Shown piece by piece: positions 1-8,594 of a stretch of DNA of 16,677 nucleotides. The notes beneath the pieces were generated by a model. That model was given only the letters and a program-made list of their open reading frames with translations. It was not told the DNA's origin and made no database searches. How positions within the stretch are numbered: the stretch's first letter is position 1; each line of letters opens with the position of its first letter. Location: assembly GCA_947458575.1 (NCBI GenBank), contig CANHBE010000027.1, forward strand, positions 1 through 16,677. The letters run 5' to 3'. The position numbers were made by a program, and so were the translations under genes. This DNA is from Flavobacteriaceae bacterium (GTDB lineage Bacteria; Bacteroidota; Bacteroidia; Flavobacteriales; Flavobacteriaceae).

Positions 1-399
1 TACAATTTTATGATGATGCAATCCCAGCTTTGTACATTGGTAAATTTCATCTTTTACAACTTCCAATTTGCCTTTCTTGAATGCTTCATAGTTGCAAACA
101 AAATCTAAATCGTCTGCGCCATCATCTATGGCTTTTTGAGCTTCTTCAAGTTTGACATCAACAGATGATTGGCCCAAAGGAAAGTCAATCACCGTTCCGA
201 TGGTAACTTTCGAGCCAGCATTCTGAATCATTTCTTTCGCTAGAGAGACCATTTCCGGCCGAATCATAATTAATTTAAAATGCTCGTCAATAGCCTCTTG
301 TATAAACTTTTTGGCAATAATCGTATTTTCAGATTCTGAAACACCGGCTTGCTCTGCGGTTTTCAGATAGGTGGAATCAAGGTATTGTTTTATGTTCAT
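1..399 (-). CDS. deoC: Deoxyribose-phosphate aldolase, N-terminal part (cut by window edge)
   Basis: Class I aldolase that cleaves 2-deoxyribose-5-phosphate into glyceraldehyde-3-phosphate and acetaldehyde in the cytoplasm, during deoxynucleoside salvage. Reading the minus strand from the ATG at 399 gives 133 residues with no stop; the 3' part lies outside the window. Family hallmarks are visible: KLIMIRPEMV near residues 42-51, GTVIDFPLGQSSVDVKLEEA at 68-87, and GADDLDFVCNY at 94-104. Asp99 in the last motif aligns with the catalytic Asp102 of the E. coli enzyme. The Schiff-base lysine would lie beyond the window, so catalytic completeness cannot be judged. The start is supported by the N-terminus MNIKQYLDSTYLKT, which resembles other Bacteroidota DeoC proteins. 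The gene lies downstream of the VanZ gene, but a probable terminator separates them and ends about six bases before the ATG. I found no promoter of the flavobacterial type in the short gap. Identification rests on motif recognition, not on a search. Confidence 0.88.
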   Translation of the reverse strand, partial: MNIKQYLDSTYLKTAEQAGVSESENTIIAKKFIQEAIDEHFKLIMIRPEMVSLAKEMIQNAGSKVTIGTVIDFPLGQSSVDVKLEEAQKAIDDGADDLDFVCNYEAFKKGKLEVVKDEIYQCTKLGLHHHKIV

Positions 400-404
400 G
401 GCAT

Positions 405-435
405 AAAAATAAAAAAATCCCACCGATGCGGGATT
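405..435 (-). terminator. Probable intrinsic terminator after the VanZ gene, abutting deoC
   Basis: On the minus strand AATCCC (435-430) pairs with GGGATT (421-416) around an 8-nt loop (429-422). It is followed by a T-rich tract broken by one A, running to about 405. This is a short but typical Bacteroidota terminator shape. It would end the gcvH-VanZ transcript. The T tract finishes about six bases before the deoC ATG at 399, leaving no room for a deoC promoter downstream of it. The hairpin may therefore be leaky or regulatory. Confidence 0.6.
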
Positions 436-452
436 AATTATATCAATTTAAT

Positions 453-866
453 TCATATCTTCTTTGCAGCATATCGCCAAACGATCCATATAGCAATACA
501 ACCTCCAACTGTTCCAACTGAATTTGCTAAAACATCTATTATATCTGCCTTCCGAGTAGTAGTCCATAATCCTTGCGCAATTTCAATCAGCGAACCATAA
601 AGAACGGACGCTGCAATAGCGACAAGCATGCGATACCTCGGATTGATTTTTACAGTTGTTAAATGCAAATACCAAAAAATCGTAAAGAAAAAATGTAGAA
701 CGAAATGAACGCTTTTATCAAATCCGTCAATTTTTATCTTTGGCAACTTATCGAAATCCATCAGGCATAAATACGCCATAAAAACGGTCCAAAATGTAGC
801 CAGATAAAAATAGCGCCTTTTATGCTCCGATAAGAACCTTATAATCCTCACTGGAAAGCAGTTCAT
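453..866 (-). CDS. VanZ-family integral membrane protein
   Basis: Small inner-membrane protein of 137 residues with four predicted transmembrane segments, at roughly residues 19-36, 52-69, 79-96 and 115-131. The VanZ-like signature is present: D50-K-x-x-H54 at the start of helix 2, E95 and Q98 in YGSLIEIAQ, R105, D111, then A114-N115 followed by G-rich TVGG. Members of this family are mostly uncharacterised. The name comes from a teicoplanin-resistance accessory gene, and nothing here implies antibiotic resistance. The ATG at 866 lies inside gcvH, giving a 47-bp overlap in a different frame. The next in-frame ATG (codon 30, at 779) would cut into the first helix, so the upstream start, or a GTG at codon 6 (851), is preferred. 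No separate promoter is visible, so it is probably co-transcribed with gcvH and ends at the hairpin at 405-435. The exact biochemical role is unknown. Confidence 0.85.
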   Translation of the reverse strand: MNCFPVRIIRFLSEHKRRYFYLATFWTVFMAYLCLMDFDKLPKIKIDGFDKSVHFVLHFFFTIFWYLHLTTVKINPRYRMLVAIAASVLYGSLIEIAQGLWTTTRKADIIDVLANSVGTVGGCIAIWIVWRYAAKKI

Positions 867-1200
867 TGATGTCAGAACTGTCGCTGACTTTTACCTTGAT
901 CATCCAACCTTGACCATAAGGGTCAGAATTGACTAACTCCGGATTTGATTCCAATTCATCATTAAACTCAATGATTTCTCCGGCTATTGGCAAGAATAAA
1001 TCTGAGACTGTTTTGACGGCTTCCACAGTACCAAAGACCTCGTCTTTACCTAAAGATTGGTCTAGTGTTTCAACTTCAACATAGACAATATCGCCAAGTT
1101 CTTTCTGAGCAAAATCAGTGATGCCGACAGTTGCGACATCGCCATCAATAGACACCCATTCGTGATCCTTAGTATACTTCAAATTTGCAGGTATATTCAT
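820..1200 (-). CDS. gcvH: Glycine cleavage system H protein
   Basis: Lipoyl carrier of the glycine cleavage system. It shuttles the aminomethyl group from the P protein (glycine decarboxylase) to the T protein, and is reoxidised by the L protein, in the cytoplasm. The 126-residue length is normal for the family. The lipoyl hairpin is clear: FGTVEAVKTVSDLFLPIAGE at residues 57-75, with Lys63 as the expected lipoylation site. It is followed by the typical N-P-E-L-V-N-x-D-P-Y-G-x-G-W motif at 86-99. The N-terminus MNIPANLKYTKDHEW is canonical and fixes the ATG at 1200. The other glycine cleavage genes are not in the window, which is common in this phylum. A likely promoter lies in the 68-bp gap after sprA (TATCTTTG at 1234-1227). 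The VanZ-like gene starts inside its 3' end, suggesting translational coupling. Identification is secure. Confidence 0.97.
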   Translation of the reverse strand: MNIPANLKYTKDHEWVSIDGDVATVGITDFAQKELGDIVYVEVETLDQSLGKDEVFGTVEAVKTVSDLFLPIAGEIIEFNDELESNPELVNSDPYGQGWMIKVKVSDSSDINELLSSEDYKVLIGA

Positions 1201-1226
1201 ATTAATTAGAAAGATTAAAATTGATT

Positions 1227-1258
1227 CAAAGATAGAATTTAGCTTTAATAAATTACAA
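1227..1258 (-). promoter_or_regulatory. Predicted flavobacterial promoter of gcvH
   Basis: On the minus strand TTG (1258-1256), a 21-bp spacer and TATCTTTG (1234-1227) match the Bacteroidota housekeeping promoter (TTG around -33, TAnnTTTG at -7). The -7 box ends 26 bases before the gcvH ATG, implying a short 5' leader of about 20 bases. It lies between sprA and gcvH, so gcvH need not depend on read-through from sprA. No hairpin terminator is visible between the two genes. Confidence 0.65.
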
Positions 1259-1268
1259 CGAATTTAGA

Positions 1269-4200
1269 TTAATTCCCGAAATTATACCGCAGTGTAAATC
1301 CGGAACGAATGTTCGTGGTTGGAAATGCAAGCGAAATGACTGGTTTAGAAAACGCATGATCGTAATAGAAAATCACCGTCAGGTTTTTACTAAAAGAATA
1401 ATCCGCTGTGAGTCGCGCTGACCAAAGATTTTGACCACCTGACAATTGATTATTGTCGTAATCTAAATATCGCACGATTGTTTTGGTATTTCGATAGGAA
1501 GCATCAAGCTTTAGATTGATATCACTTTTAATAATGCCGGTAGGATTGTCGGCCAGTTTAGAAGAAAAAATGACATCTTTAATTCTATAACCTAAACCAA
1601 CGATATACTCGACTCCTTTCACTTCGGTAAGCAAATTATTGTCAAAACTCAATGACATTGATCTATCTCTTTTCATTTCCGCCAATATTTTTACGGAATT
1701 CTTCATTTCGAAATCAAGACGAACCAGTGGATTAAATTGTTCAACTAAGTTGATGTTGGAAATCAATAATCTATTGAAATAATTTCCACCCACGTCAGTT
1801 CCAATCGGATTCTTGTCATACTCGAGGTTAGATCGGAAAGCATTAATGGTGTAAGTTGCCTTATAAGCGTGCTGAATGGAAAGCCTTTTGAAATTATCTT
1901 TGAAGAATTTGTAGCGCATCAAACCGGTATATTTGATTGTCCAGTTTGGTAAAGGAATGTCTCTAAATGTTTTTAAAGAGCTACTTGATGCATCCTTTCC
2001 GGTGTATGCTGCCAAGAAAGATGGTATTAAAACGGCTTGATTATTCTTTCCAAATCCTACCGGAAAACCAGCATTTGCAATATACAAATCACGTTGTGGA
2101 AACCTGACGTCATTCGGATCTGTCGGAATAGAGTATGCACCTTCTCCATATCGCGGTACTGGCTGACCGCCATAGAAATTTTCCGCGAGTCGATTTGCGA
2201 TTGTAAGTCGATTATTACGGAAATCTTCAAAAGCAGCGGAGAACGTTTCGTCACTTTGACTAAAAGCTGTATTTATCAAAATTGTCGATATCGAATAATT
2301 TCCGAAAGTGTAAGGCGATCTTGAATTGTACTGTAGGGAATTTGGATCAACGTCATACTGTTCTGAATAGTTTTCAACGAATGTTCTGTCTGCGGTTAGA
2401 TCAATTTTGAAGTCAGGGAACAAATCTAGGTTTGAGGTAAAGTTCAAGGTGCGATTTGTTACTTGTGTAAAGTTTTGGTTGAAATCTTGGTAATTGGTCA
2501 ACCAGCCGTTCGATGCCGATTCTTGACGAATGTCGTTTTGAGAACCAAAAATAAATCCTAGCGTTGGTTTAGAAGAACCAAAGAATCCAAGTCCTGGCAA
2601 GAATCCAGGCAAGACTGTTCCTCTATTCTCGATATAATTAATGTTTACTGTTTTTATACTGGTCAGAACACCAATTAGTCCATTGACAAACAAATTCCTA
2701 TCTGCTGCAGCGGGCGATGGATTTGCATTAACGACTTTCTGACCCGGCTTGGGTGGCGCAGCAGGTTTGGCTGCCGGCTTTGCAGTTTTCTTTGTGAGTC
2801 CAATATACTTGTAAAACGACTCCATGTTAAAAGCCGTATTCAATCGATGTGAACTCGCATTTTGAATGGTGTTTCCAAGATTGTAATTCACACCATCAAT
2901 TTCTACATCAGACAATAACAATGACGCACGTTGCCAGTTATAATCTCCGGTATAAGAATAGGTCGATTTAACGAAGCTCAAAAATGGCAACTTGTTGATT
3001 GGCAAATCATAGTTTACCACAAATTGTTGTATATGTGTAAAGGTCTCCCCGGGATTCCAGTAGTCTGTATACAAGGTGACACTATTGATAGGCTCATTAT
3101 TCTCATCAATATAATTTCTGACAATATTGTTGGAAGATGCAGTGTAATTTATCTTCAGTGCCTTTGTCAAATTATAATTGAAACCATATTGGTAGTTGAA
3201 CTGGTAGTTACGGCGAAATAGTGGATCTAAAGGAATGCCATCTACATCAATTTGTCTGAATTGCTGCTTATTATATTGACGAATGATACTACTGCTAAAA
3301 GATATATTACTTGGCAAATAATTAAAATTGAAGTCACTCAATAATTTCCAGTAGGAGCTCTTTTTGAATCTCTTGTTGTTTTTCAGTGGCTCGACTGCCT
3401 TGGGCTGAAATGCATAGGTATAATCTACTGTTGTGTTTACTTGCTGATCTAGAAAATTCTCTATTTCAAAATTATGTCGCTGTACTTCATTGAAAGAATA
3501 GGAAAGCGTTAAATTCTCAGGATCATAAATTCGCTGCTTCTGCTCTGGTGCTCTTTCTCTTTTAACACCAATAAAATTGATACTCTTTCTTTTGGTGTAG
3601 TCAATAGCTCTCTCTTCGATATTTGCTCGTTCCGCAGCATTTGGCGTAACATCTAGAATTTGTTCTAATTTGATATCTTGATTGAAAGGATCAAATTGCG
3701 GCGTGATGGTTTCTTCCCCAATAGAATAATTAAAAGGCAAATTGATTCTCCATTTCTTGGGCATTAACTTCCCTAGACTAAGATTGGTCACAATGTTATA
3801 CTGTAGCACGTCTTCTCTGCTTCTCTCGTTGGGTCCTTGTTCTAGGGCTCCAAATCCAATAGTACTCTTTTTCCCGGTAGCTGAAATTGTTGCAAAATCG
3901 GCCAAATTGGTATCCACACTTACTAAAGCAGCCATTCCACCGCTATTATCCATTTGGGCTAAACGCAATTCGTTAAACCAAACTTCTCCTTTAATGGCTC
4001 GGTCGATTAGCGGGTCACCATTGGTACCGATTTCATCAACTGTATTGTTTTTGATTCCGACCATTAGGTTCCGAACCAATCCAAAGTTTGGATTACCTCT
4101 AACCCCGATTCTCATCTTGTTAGGTCTTGAACTATCCAACTCATTTTCGTTTTTATAATAGATTTCATTTGGACCCAATTGAACGCTGCGCGATAAGATT

Positions 4201-7200
4201 TTCACTTGCGTAAGCAACTCCAACGGTAGATCAATTTCATTCGCGTCAGGCCATATTGCCTCTGGAGTTGTCGCATTAGGGTCAGTAACCTTTAGAGGGA
4301 TTTCGACCTCGTAGAAATTTTCTGTAAAGTCATTCCCAAAACGAATAAATGCGACCATTTCATTATCTGCTAGTGGCTCACCCGGCAATGCTTCAGCATG
4401 TAAGAACATTTTCAGTTTTTTAAACTGACGCATGTCGACGCTAACATTCTTAAATACGCCTCGCGCATCAGTGGCTTCAAGTCCTTGTTCTCCCGAAACG
4501 CGGAGTGCTAATGATTGCTCATTCTGATTGATAATGGTGTTATTGTTGAACAACTGTTCTCGAACAACTCCGGGAGGCGTTACATACGGGATTGGATCTT
4601 TAGATGCATTCTCCAAGATATTGAGTGACTGTACTTCAAAAACAGTTGGATCGTCGGCAACATTGGTATCAGTTCCAGGTGGCAAAACAGAATCAAGTGT
4701 TTTAGTGTATCTTCTCCAGTCCCCGCGAACCAAATCAAGAGCACCAAATCGAAGGGTAATTTCACTTTCAAAACCCGTAACAAACATTCGAACAAAACGA
4801 ATAGAGGTAAAATCAGAAATACCTCCGATAACTCTTTCAAACTCTGTAACTGGAACTTTATACTGAATCCAACGCACAGGTGTCTGTTCGCCCAACGAAG
4901 AACCTGGTGTTGATGCAATCGTCTCCTTCACATCAGTAACAAAATCTGTATTCCCGACTTCAATTCCCGGTCTAATATCTACACTATATTCATAGTATGC
5001 CTCGACGGTATCCATGGTGTTGTCTCTGTTGATGTCTTCAACGTCGGGGATAGTTGAATTTCCACGATTGTTATCCGTAACATCTACAGGGGAATTTCCC
5101 TGGGTTCCATTAAAATCTCTGTACCTTTCGATTACGTCTCCTTCAGCTTGCAGAAAAAATACATAATTGTCCGCGGCTGGGTCAGGCTCTCCTGCGTAAT
5201 TGGTGTAAATTGAACTTTCTCCAGCATCATTCAATCCGTCCAATCCGATGTCCTGTGCAGCCCTGTTACCTAGGTCGGTATCAAAAGCATAAATTAGAGA
5301 TTGTGCTGACGGTACTTTCCCCCAAACGGTGCTTATTGTTAAAGTGTTTGAACCGGCTTCCGGCAATCCGTTTTCGTACTGCTTTCTTCCATCTTTGAGG
5401 ATATCCTCTGAAATTGAACCCAAATTGAAATAGATTTTCCCGGTGTTGGTACTAGTTGGCGGTAATGCGCCATGACCAACATAAGGATCCATTACCCAAA
5501 ATTGAATAAACTCGACATTGGCTTGTTCAAAATTGGTTGAATTCAGTGCGCGTGTGATTCCACCAAAATTACTGCGTGGGTCCGCCGCAACAGTGAGGCT
5601 ATTGTTGTAAGGACCTCGTTCTTGTGGATAGTAAGTAAGATCTAAAGTATTGATAATTTGTATTTGACCCGGTGCAATATCGGTACTTGGAAAAAGCTCA
5701 TTGATGAATACTCTTCTTGTTTTATTTAACGAAATATCATCGGTAGATATGCCTCCGGGACGAGTGTAGATGATTGGATCAATAGTATACCAACTTAACT
5801 TGGCACGCTTCGCTCCATAGTCAAGTGTGGTGAGATTTCCACCAAAATTATAAGGACTTGGTGTTTCTCCTGGCGTGATATCATTGTCGATAAGTGGCGT
5901 GGCCGATAGTGCCCAAGATAGTGGCGATCGCAAATCTACATTGGTTTGTGAACCTTCAAAATCGTCTACATATAATGTGGCTTCTCCCTCGAACTGATCC
6001 GCTTTGGGAGTGTCAGGTTTTAAGAATGCAATTTCTCCTCTGAATGAAATATTAGACGGCACATCGGTGTCAATAAAAGGCAGTTTATTGACCATTCGGG
6101 TAAAAAATGGAACTTCGGTTGAAAAATTTGTATTCAAACCGTAGATTGTGTTATTGACAGACTCTTGTCCAAAACTTGACTTAACCGTCAAAGGTCTCTC
6201 GGTCATTTTGAGAAAAGCTGCTCCGATGGTAAATCTTTCTGAAATTTTGTGATCAACAGTAAAGCCCATAAATCTCCTGGTCTGCTGTCCGAACGTGGAG
6301 TTGTTCTCTACAGAAACCTGGATTGGCGTATTGGACGCCTGTAGAGACGGATCTAATATCTGAACTCTACCCGCTTGATAATTGACACTGTAGTCAACCC
6401 CTTCTACGAGCGTTCGCCCTCCGGCAGTCACGACAACTGAACCTCTTGGCACGTTGAAAGCTCCGATAGGAATACCATCACCACCGCTTGATCTAAACTT
6501 TCCTCTCAGCTGGTACTTGTTCTTATCACCGTCTTGCAAAGCTTGTGCTTGAGTTCCGCGATACATACTTTGGAAAACATACTTCTTTTGGTTATCGTTA
6601 TAGGTAAGTGGATCACGATAATTTTGACCAGGATTGTCCTTCAATTTATCAAAAATCAATTTCCCAAAAGGTTCTACCGTTGTAAAAATGAGTCGACCGT
6701 TTTGGGTATCGACGGTCAATCCCTGAATAAAGTCAAAAAACCCATCTCCTCCTGCTTGTGGGTCATTATTGAAGTTAAGCTTGTCAACATTGAATACTTT
6801 CAAAAGTGGCGTATCTGTGACTCTGCTATCGATAGGTGGATTCGGCGGAAAGCTGGTTCCCGGAACTGGTGTAATATAATTAATCGGCGATGGATCGGAA
6901 TAAAGGATATTGAATCTGAAATCTTGTTGTTCCAACTGGAATGCGCCGGGAATTTGATAGATATTCTTCATCATCAGATTCCATATCGGTTTATTTACAT
7001 TGGTCAAGTTACTCTTCAACATTTTGAGAACCAATGCCTGAGTGGTGATAGTCTCTGGTTGACCTGTATTGGGGTCAGTTGAACCAGGCTGCGTGGCATC
7101 AACACCATCATTTCCAAACTCTCCGACTTGATAAACTTCGTCTCCAACTGTGTATTGGTATGCAACTGCCAAGACCTCGTCATTAGACAATCTTTGTTGC

Positions 7201-8588
7201 AAAGACAAATAACCTAATTGCGGATGAAACGTATATTCGTTTGGATTCAATTTTCGAGCATTCTCCAATTTCGAATAATCAAGACCTTCTACCGGAATCA
7301 CAGTGTTGAAACCGGCTCCGGCAGTAGCAATTTCTCTTATATTCGAGTTTAAGTACCCGGCTCCTGTTGCACTATCGTCTATTAGTCCTGGATCAAATAG
7401 GTTGTTTCTATTGTCTACTGGTGTTCCAACCGGATTGACAAAAAAACCTGCAGGTGGCGAACTCAATGACACAACTTCATCATCGGTTAATCCGGGAATT
7501 TGTGCCTCACCCAAATCTTGAAGTGCTACAATATTACGTTGATTATTGCTTGCCGTGTTGACACGATTTTGTCTGTTGGTTATCCAAACTTCTAGTCTCG
7601 TAATTTGTACCCTACTGTTGATAAACGGATATTTGTCGAGAGCCACATCATACTTATTTCGGAAATACTGTGACAGGAAGAAATGTCGATCATTATCATA
7701 ATCTAAACCAAATAAATCAAAATCTTGCACAGTTCCGCCTCCTTGTGCAGTTACAGTTCTGGTTTGTGACTTTTGTTCAGAGAAAATACCTGTCAACGTG
7801 GTCTTGCCGAACTGCAATTGTGCTTTTACACCGAACAAACTTTGAGCTCCTCTTATCAGGGAGCTGCTGAGAGGAAGGCTTACGTTTCCAACTTCAATTT
7901 TTTGAATAATATCATCCTCATCCGGTGTGTATTCAAGCTTTACTTGATTCTGGAACGCAAATGTAGACTGTGTGTCATAATTGGCGGTAACCCGTAATCG
8001 GGTGCCAACTTTACCCATCAAACTCATATTTATTCTTTGCGCAAAGTCGAAATTGGTAATCGAACGATTCCGCGGAGATATCTGCGGGTTGTCTTGTTTT
8101 GAATGTCTTATCCCTAAGTCAACTTCTACAGATCCTGTGGGCTTAACATCTATGGTGTTGCTACCAAAAATTGAAGCAAAAAAACCTGAGTTAATGTAGT
8201 ATCGTGGCAAAAGATCTTTCTTTCCTGCTTCGCTTCCTTCTTTTTTCCCATCAATTGCGTCGGATTTCTTTTTGAAATAGGCTCGCATCGACTCTTTCAG
8301 CATCAAATCCTCGTATTCTTTCGGGGTGAGTATGATGGGATAATTGATGTTAAATCCATCGACACTATTGGTGTAAACATATCGATCGGTAACCGGATCA
8401 TAAGTGTAAGCATCTAAGATACTTGGCGGATTTGGTATTTGAAGATTTCCTTGAGAATATCCGGGTTTAATACTATCGGTTTCCTCCTCTAGCACCTGAG
8501 CTTCCATCGAAAGGCAACTGCATAAAATCACTGCGAAAATGTTGATTTTAAAGCGTATATATGTTCTTTTTTTGGACAATGATTTCAA
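1269..8588 (-). CDS. sprA: SprA, outer-membrane translocon of the type IX secretion system
   Basis: SprA is the giant beta-barrel pore through which T9SS cargo crosses the outer membrane. In gliding flavobacteria it is also needed for export of surface adhesins. The frame encodes up to 2439 residues, close to the roughly 2,400 of Flavobacterium johnsoniae SprA. Residues 1-30 look like a Sec signal peptide: lysine/arginine-rich n-region, hydrophobic INIFAVILCSCLS, and a likely cut before Gln31 (MEA|Q). The family-typical block rich in Asp/Glu (LEYTPDEDDIIQKIEVGNVS, then SSLIRGAQSLFGVKAQLQFG) follows near residues 220-265. Most of the rest alternates polar and aromatic residues as expected of barrel strands, ending in a C-terminal strand RSGFTLRYNFGN. 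A Pro/Ala/Lys-rich stretch lies at about 1932-1964. No ATG preserves the signal peptide: the first ATG codon is residue 28. TTG at 8588 or 8579 is the probable start, directly after ruvA and in its frame. The reading frame is uninterrupted. Confidence 0.97.
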   Translation of the reverse strand: MKSLSKKRTYIRFKINIFAVILCSCLSMEAQVLEEETDSIKPGYSQGNLQIPNPPSILDAYTYDPVTDRYVYTNSVDGFNINYPIILTPKEYEDLMLKESMRAYFKKKSDAIDGKKEGSEAGKKDLLPRYYINSGFFASIFGSNTIDVKPTGSVEVDLGIRHSKQDNPQISPRNRSITNFDFAQRINMSLMGKVGTRLRVTANYDTQSTFAFQNQVKLEYTPDEDDIIQKIEVGNVSLPLSSSLIRGAQSLFGVKAQLQFGKTTLTGIFSEQKSQTRTVTAQGGGTVQDFDLFGLDYDNDRHFFLSQYFRNKYDVALDKYPFINSRVQITRLEVWITNRQNRVNTASNNQRNIVALQDLGEAQIPGLTDDEVVSLSSPPAGFFVNPVGTPVDNRNNLFDPGLIDDSATGAGYLNSNIREIATAGAGFNTVIPVEGLDYSKLENARKLNPNEYTFHPQLGYLSLQQRLSNDEVLAVAYQYTVGDEVYQVGEFGNDGVDATQPGSTDPNTGQPETITTQALVLKMLKSNLTNVNKPIWNLMMKNIYQIPGAFQLEQQDFRFNILYSDPSPINYITPVPGTSFPPNPPIDSRVTDTPLLKVFNVDKLNFNNDPQAGGDGFFDFIQGLTVDTQNGRLIFTTVEPFGKLIFDKLKDNPGQNYRDPLTYNDNQKKYVFQSMYRGTQAQALQDGDKNKYQLRGKFRSSGGDGIPIGAFNVPRGSVVVTAGGRTLVEGVDYSVNYQAGRVQILDPSLQASNTPIQVSVENNSTFGQQTRRFMGFTVDHKISERFTIGAAFLKMTERPLTVKSSFGQESVNNTIYGLNTNFSTEVPFFTRMVNKLPFIDTDVPSNISFRGEIAFLKPDTPKADQFEGEATLYVDDFEGSQTNVDLRSPLSWALSATPLIDNDITPGETPSPYNFGGNLTTLDYGAKRAKLSWYTIDPIIYTRPGGISTDDISLNKTRRVFINELFPSTDIAPGQIQIINTLDLTYYPQERGPYNNSLTVAADPRSNFGGITRALNSTNFEQANVEFIQFWVMDPYVGHGALPPTSTNTGKIYFNLGSISEDILKDGRKQYENGLPEAGSNTLTISTVWGKVPSAQSLIYAFDTDLGNRAAQDIGLDGLNDAGESSIYTNYAGEPDPAADNYVFFLQAEGDVIERYRDFNGTQGNSPVDVTDNNRGNSTIPDVEDINRDNTMDTVEAYYEYSVDIRPGIEVGNTDFVTDVKETIASTPGSSLGEQTPVRWIQYKVPVTEFERVIGGISDFTSIRFVRMFVTGFESEITLRFGALDLVRGDWRRYTKTLDSVLPPGTDTNVADDPTVFEVQSLNILENASKDPIPYVTPPGVVREQLFNNNTIINQNEQSLALRVSGEQGLEATDARGVFKNVSVDMRQFKKLKMFLHAEALPGEPLADNEMVAFIRFGNDFTENFYEVEIPLKVTDPNATTPEAIWPDANEIDLPLELLTQVKILSRSVQLGPNEIYYKNENELDSSRPNKMRIGVRGNPNFGLVRNLMVGIKNNTVDEIGTNGDPLIDRAIKGEVWFNELRLAQMDNSGGMAALVSVDTNLADFATISATGKKSTIGFGALEQGPNERSREDVLQYNIVTNLSLGKLMPKKWRINLPFNYSIGEETITPQFDPFNQDIKLEQILDVTPNAAERANIEERAIDYTKRKSINFIGVKRERAPEQKQRIYDPENLTLSYSFNEVQRHNFEIENFLDQQVNTTVDYTYAFQPKAVEPLKNNKRFKKSSYWKLLSDFNFNYLPSNISFSSSIIRQYNKQQFRQIDVDGIPLDPLFRRNYQFNYQYGFNYNLTKALKINYTASSNNIVRNYIDENNEPINSVTLYTDYWNPGETFTHIQQFVVNYDLPINKLPFLSFVKSTYSYTGDYNWQRASLLLSDVEIDGVNYNLGNTIQNASSHRLNTAFNMESFYKYIGLTKKTAKPAAKPAAPPKPGQKVVNANPSPAAADRNLFVNGLIGVLTSIKTVNINYIENRGTVLPGFLPGLGFFGSSKPTLGFIFGSQNDIRQESASNGWLTNYQDFNQNFTQVTNRTLNFTSNLDLFPDFKIDLTADRTFVENYSEQYDVDPNSLQYNSRSPYTFGNYSISTILINTAFSQSDETFSAAFEDFRNNRLTIANRLAENFYGGQPVPRYGEGAYSIPTDPNDVRFPQRDLYIANAGFPVGFGKNNQAVLIPSFLAAYTGKDASSSSLKTFRDIPLPNWTIKYTGLMRYKFFKDNFKRLSIQHAYKATYTINAFRSNLEYDKNPIGTDVGGNYFNRLLISNINLVEQFNPLVRLDFEMKNSVKILAEMKRDRSMSLSFDNNLLTEVKGVEYIVGLGYRIKDVIFSSKLADNPTGIIKSDINLKLDASYRNTKTIVRYLDYDNNQLSGGQNLWSARLTADYSFSKNLTVIFYYDHAFSKPVISLAFPTTNIRSGFTLRYNFGN
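2697..2795 (-). other. Low-complexity Pro/Ala/Lys segment inside SprA
   Basis: About residues 1932-1964 of SprA are dominated by proline, alanine and lysine (core KPAAKPAAPPKPGQK, then SPAAADR). The flanks are strand-like sequence typical of a beta-barrel. The codons are noticeably more G/C-rich than the surrounding gene. It most likely forms a flexible loop. Whether it faces the periplasm or the exterior cannot be decided from the sequence alone. Confidence 0.6.
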
Positions 8589-8594
8589 GGACTA
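8579..8594 (-). promoter_or_regulatory. ruvA-sprA junction: in-frame TAG followed by TTG start candidates
   Basis: On the minus strand ruvA ends with TAG (8594-8592). One codon later, in the same frame, is TTG (8588-8586), and three codons further another TTG (8579-8577). These are the only usual initiation codons upstream of the SprA signal peptide's hydrophobic core. With only three bases between stop and first start, sprA is probably translated by ribosomes terminating on ruvA (translational coupling). No Shine-Dalgarno sequence is evident. Confidence 0.6.

Noticed and set aside
453..866. VanZ similarity as a glycopeptide resistance gene
   Set aside because: No other van genes are present. 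The family is widespread in Bacteroidota, and the gene sits in a housekeeping context with gcvH.
3742..4158. 138-codon plus-strand frame opposite sprA
   Set aside because: Antisense shadow with leucine/proline-rich composition and no recognisable domain.
6534..7082. 182-codon open frame on the plus strand inside sprA
   Set aside because: It is antisense to a strongly conserved SprA region, has no family resemblance and no promoter-like context. Long antisense open frames are expected opposite a 7.3-kb gene.
8510..8530. Cysteines in the SprA signal peptide (VILCSC) as a lipobox
   Set aside because: Positions before each cysteine (I-L, C-S) do not fit a good lipobox, SprA is not known as a lipoprotein, and a plausible signal peptidase I site (MEA before Gln31) follows.
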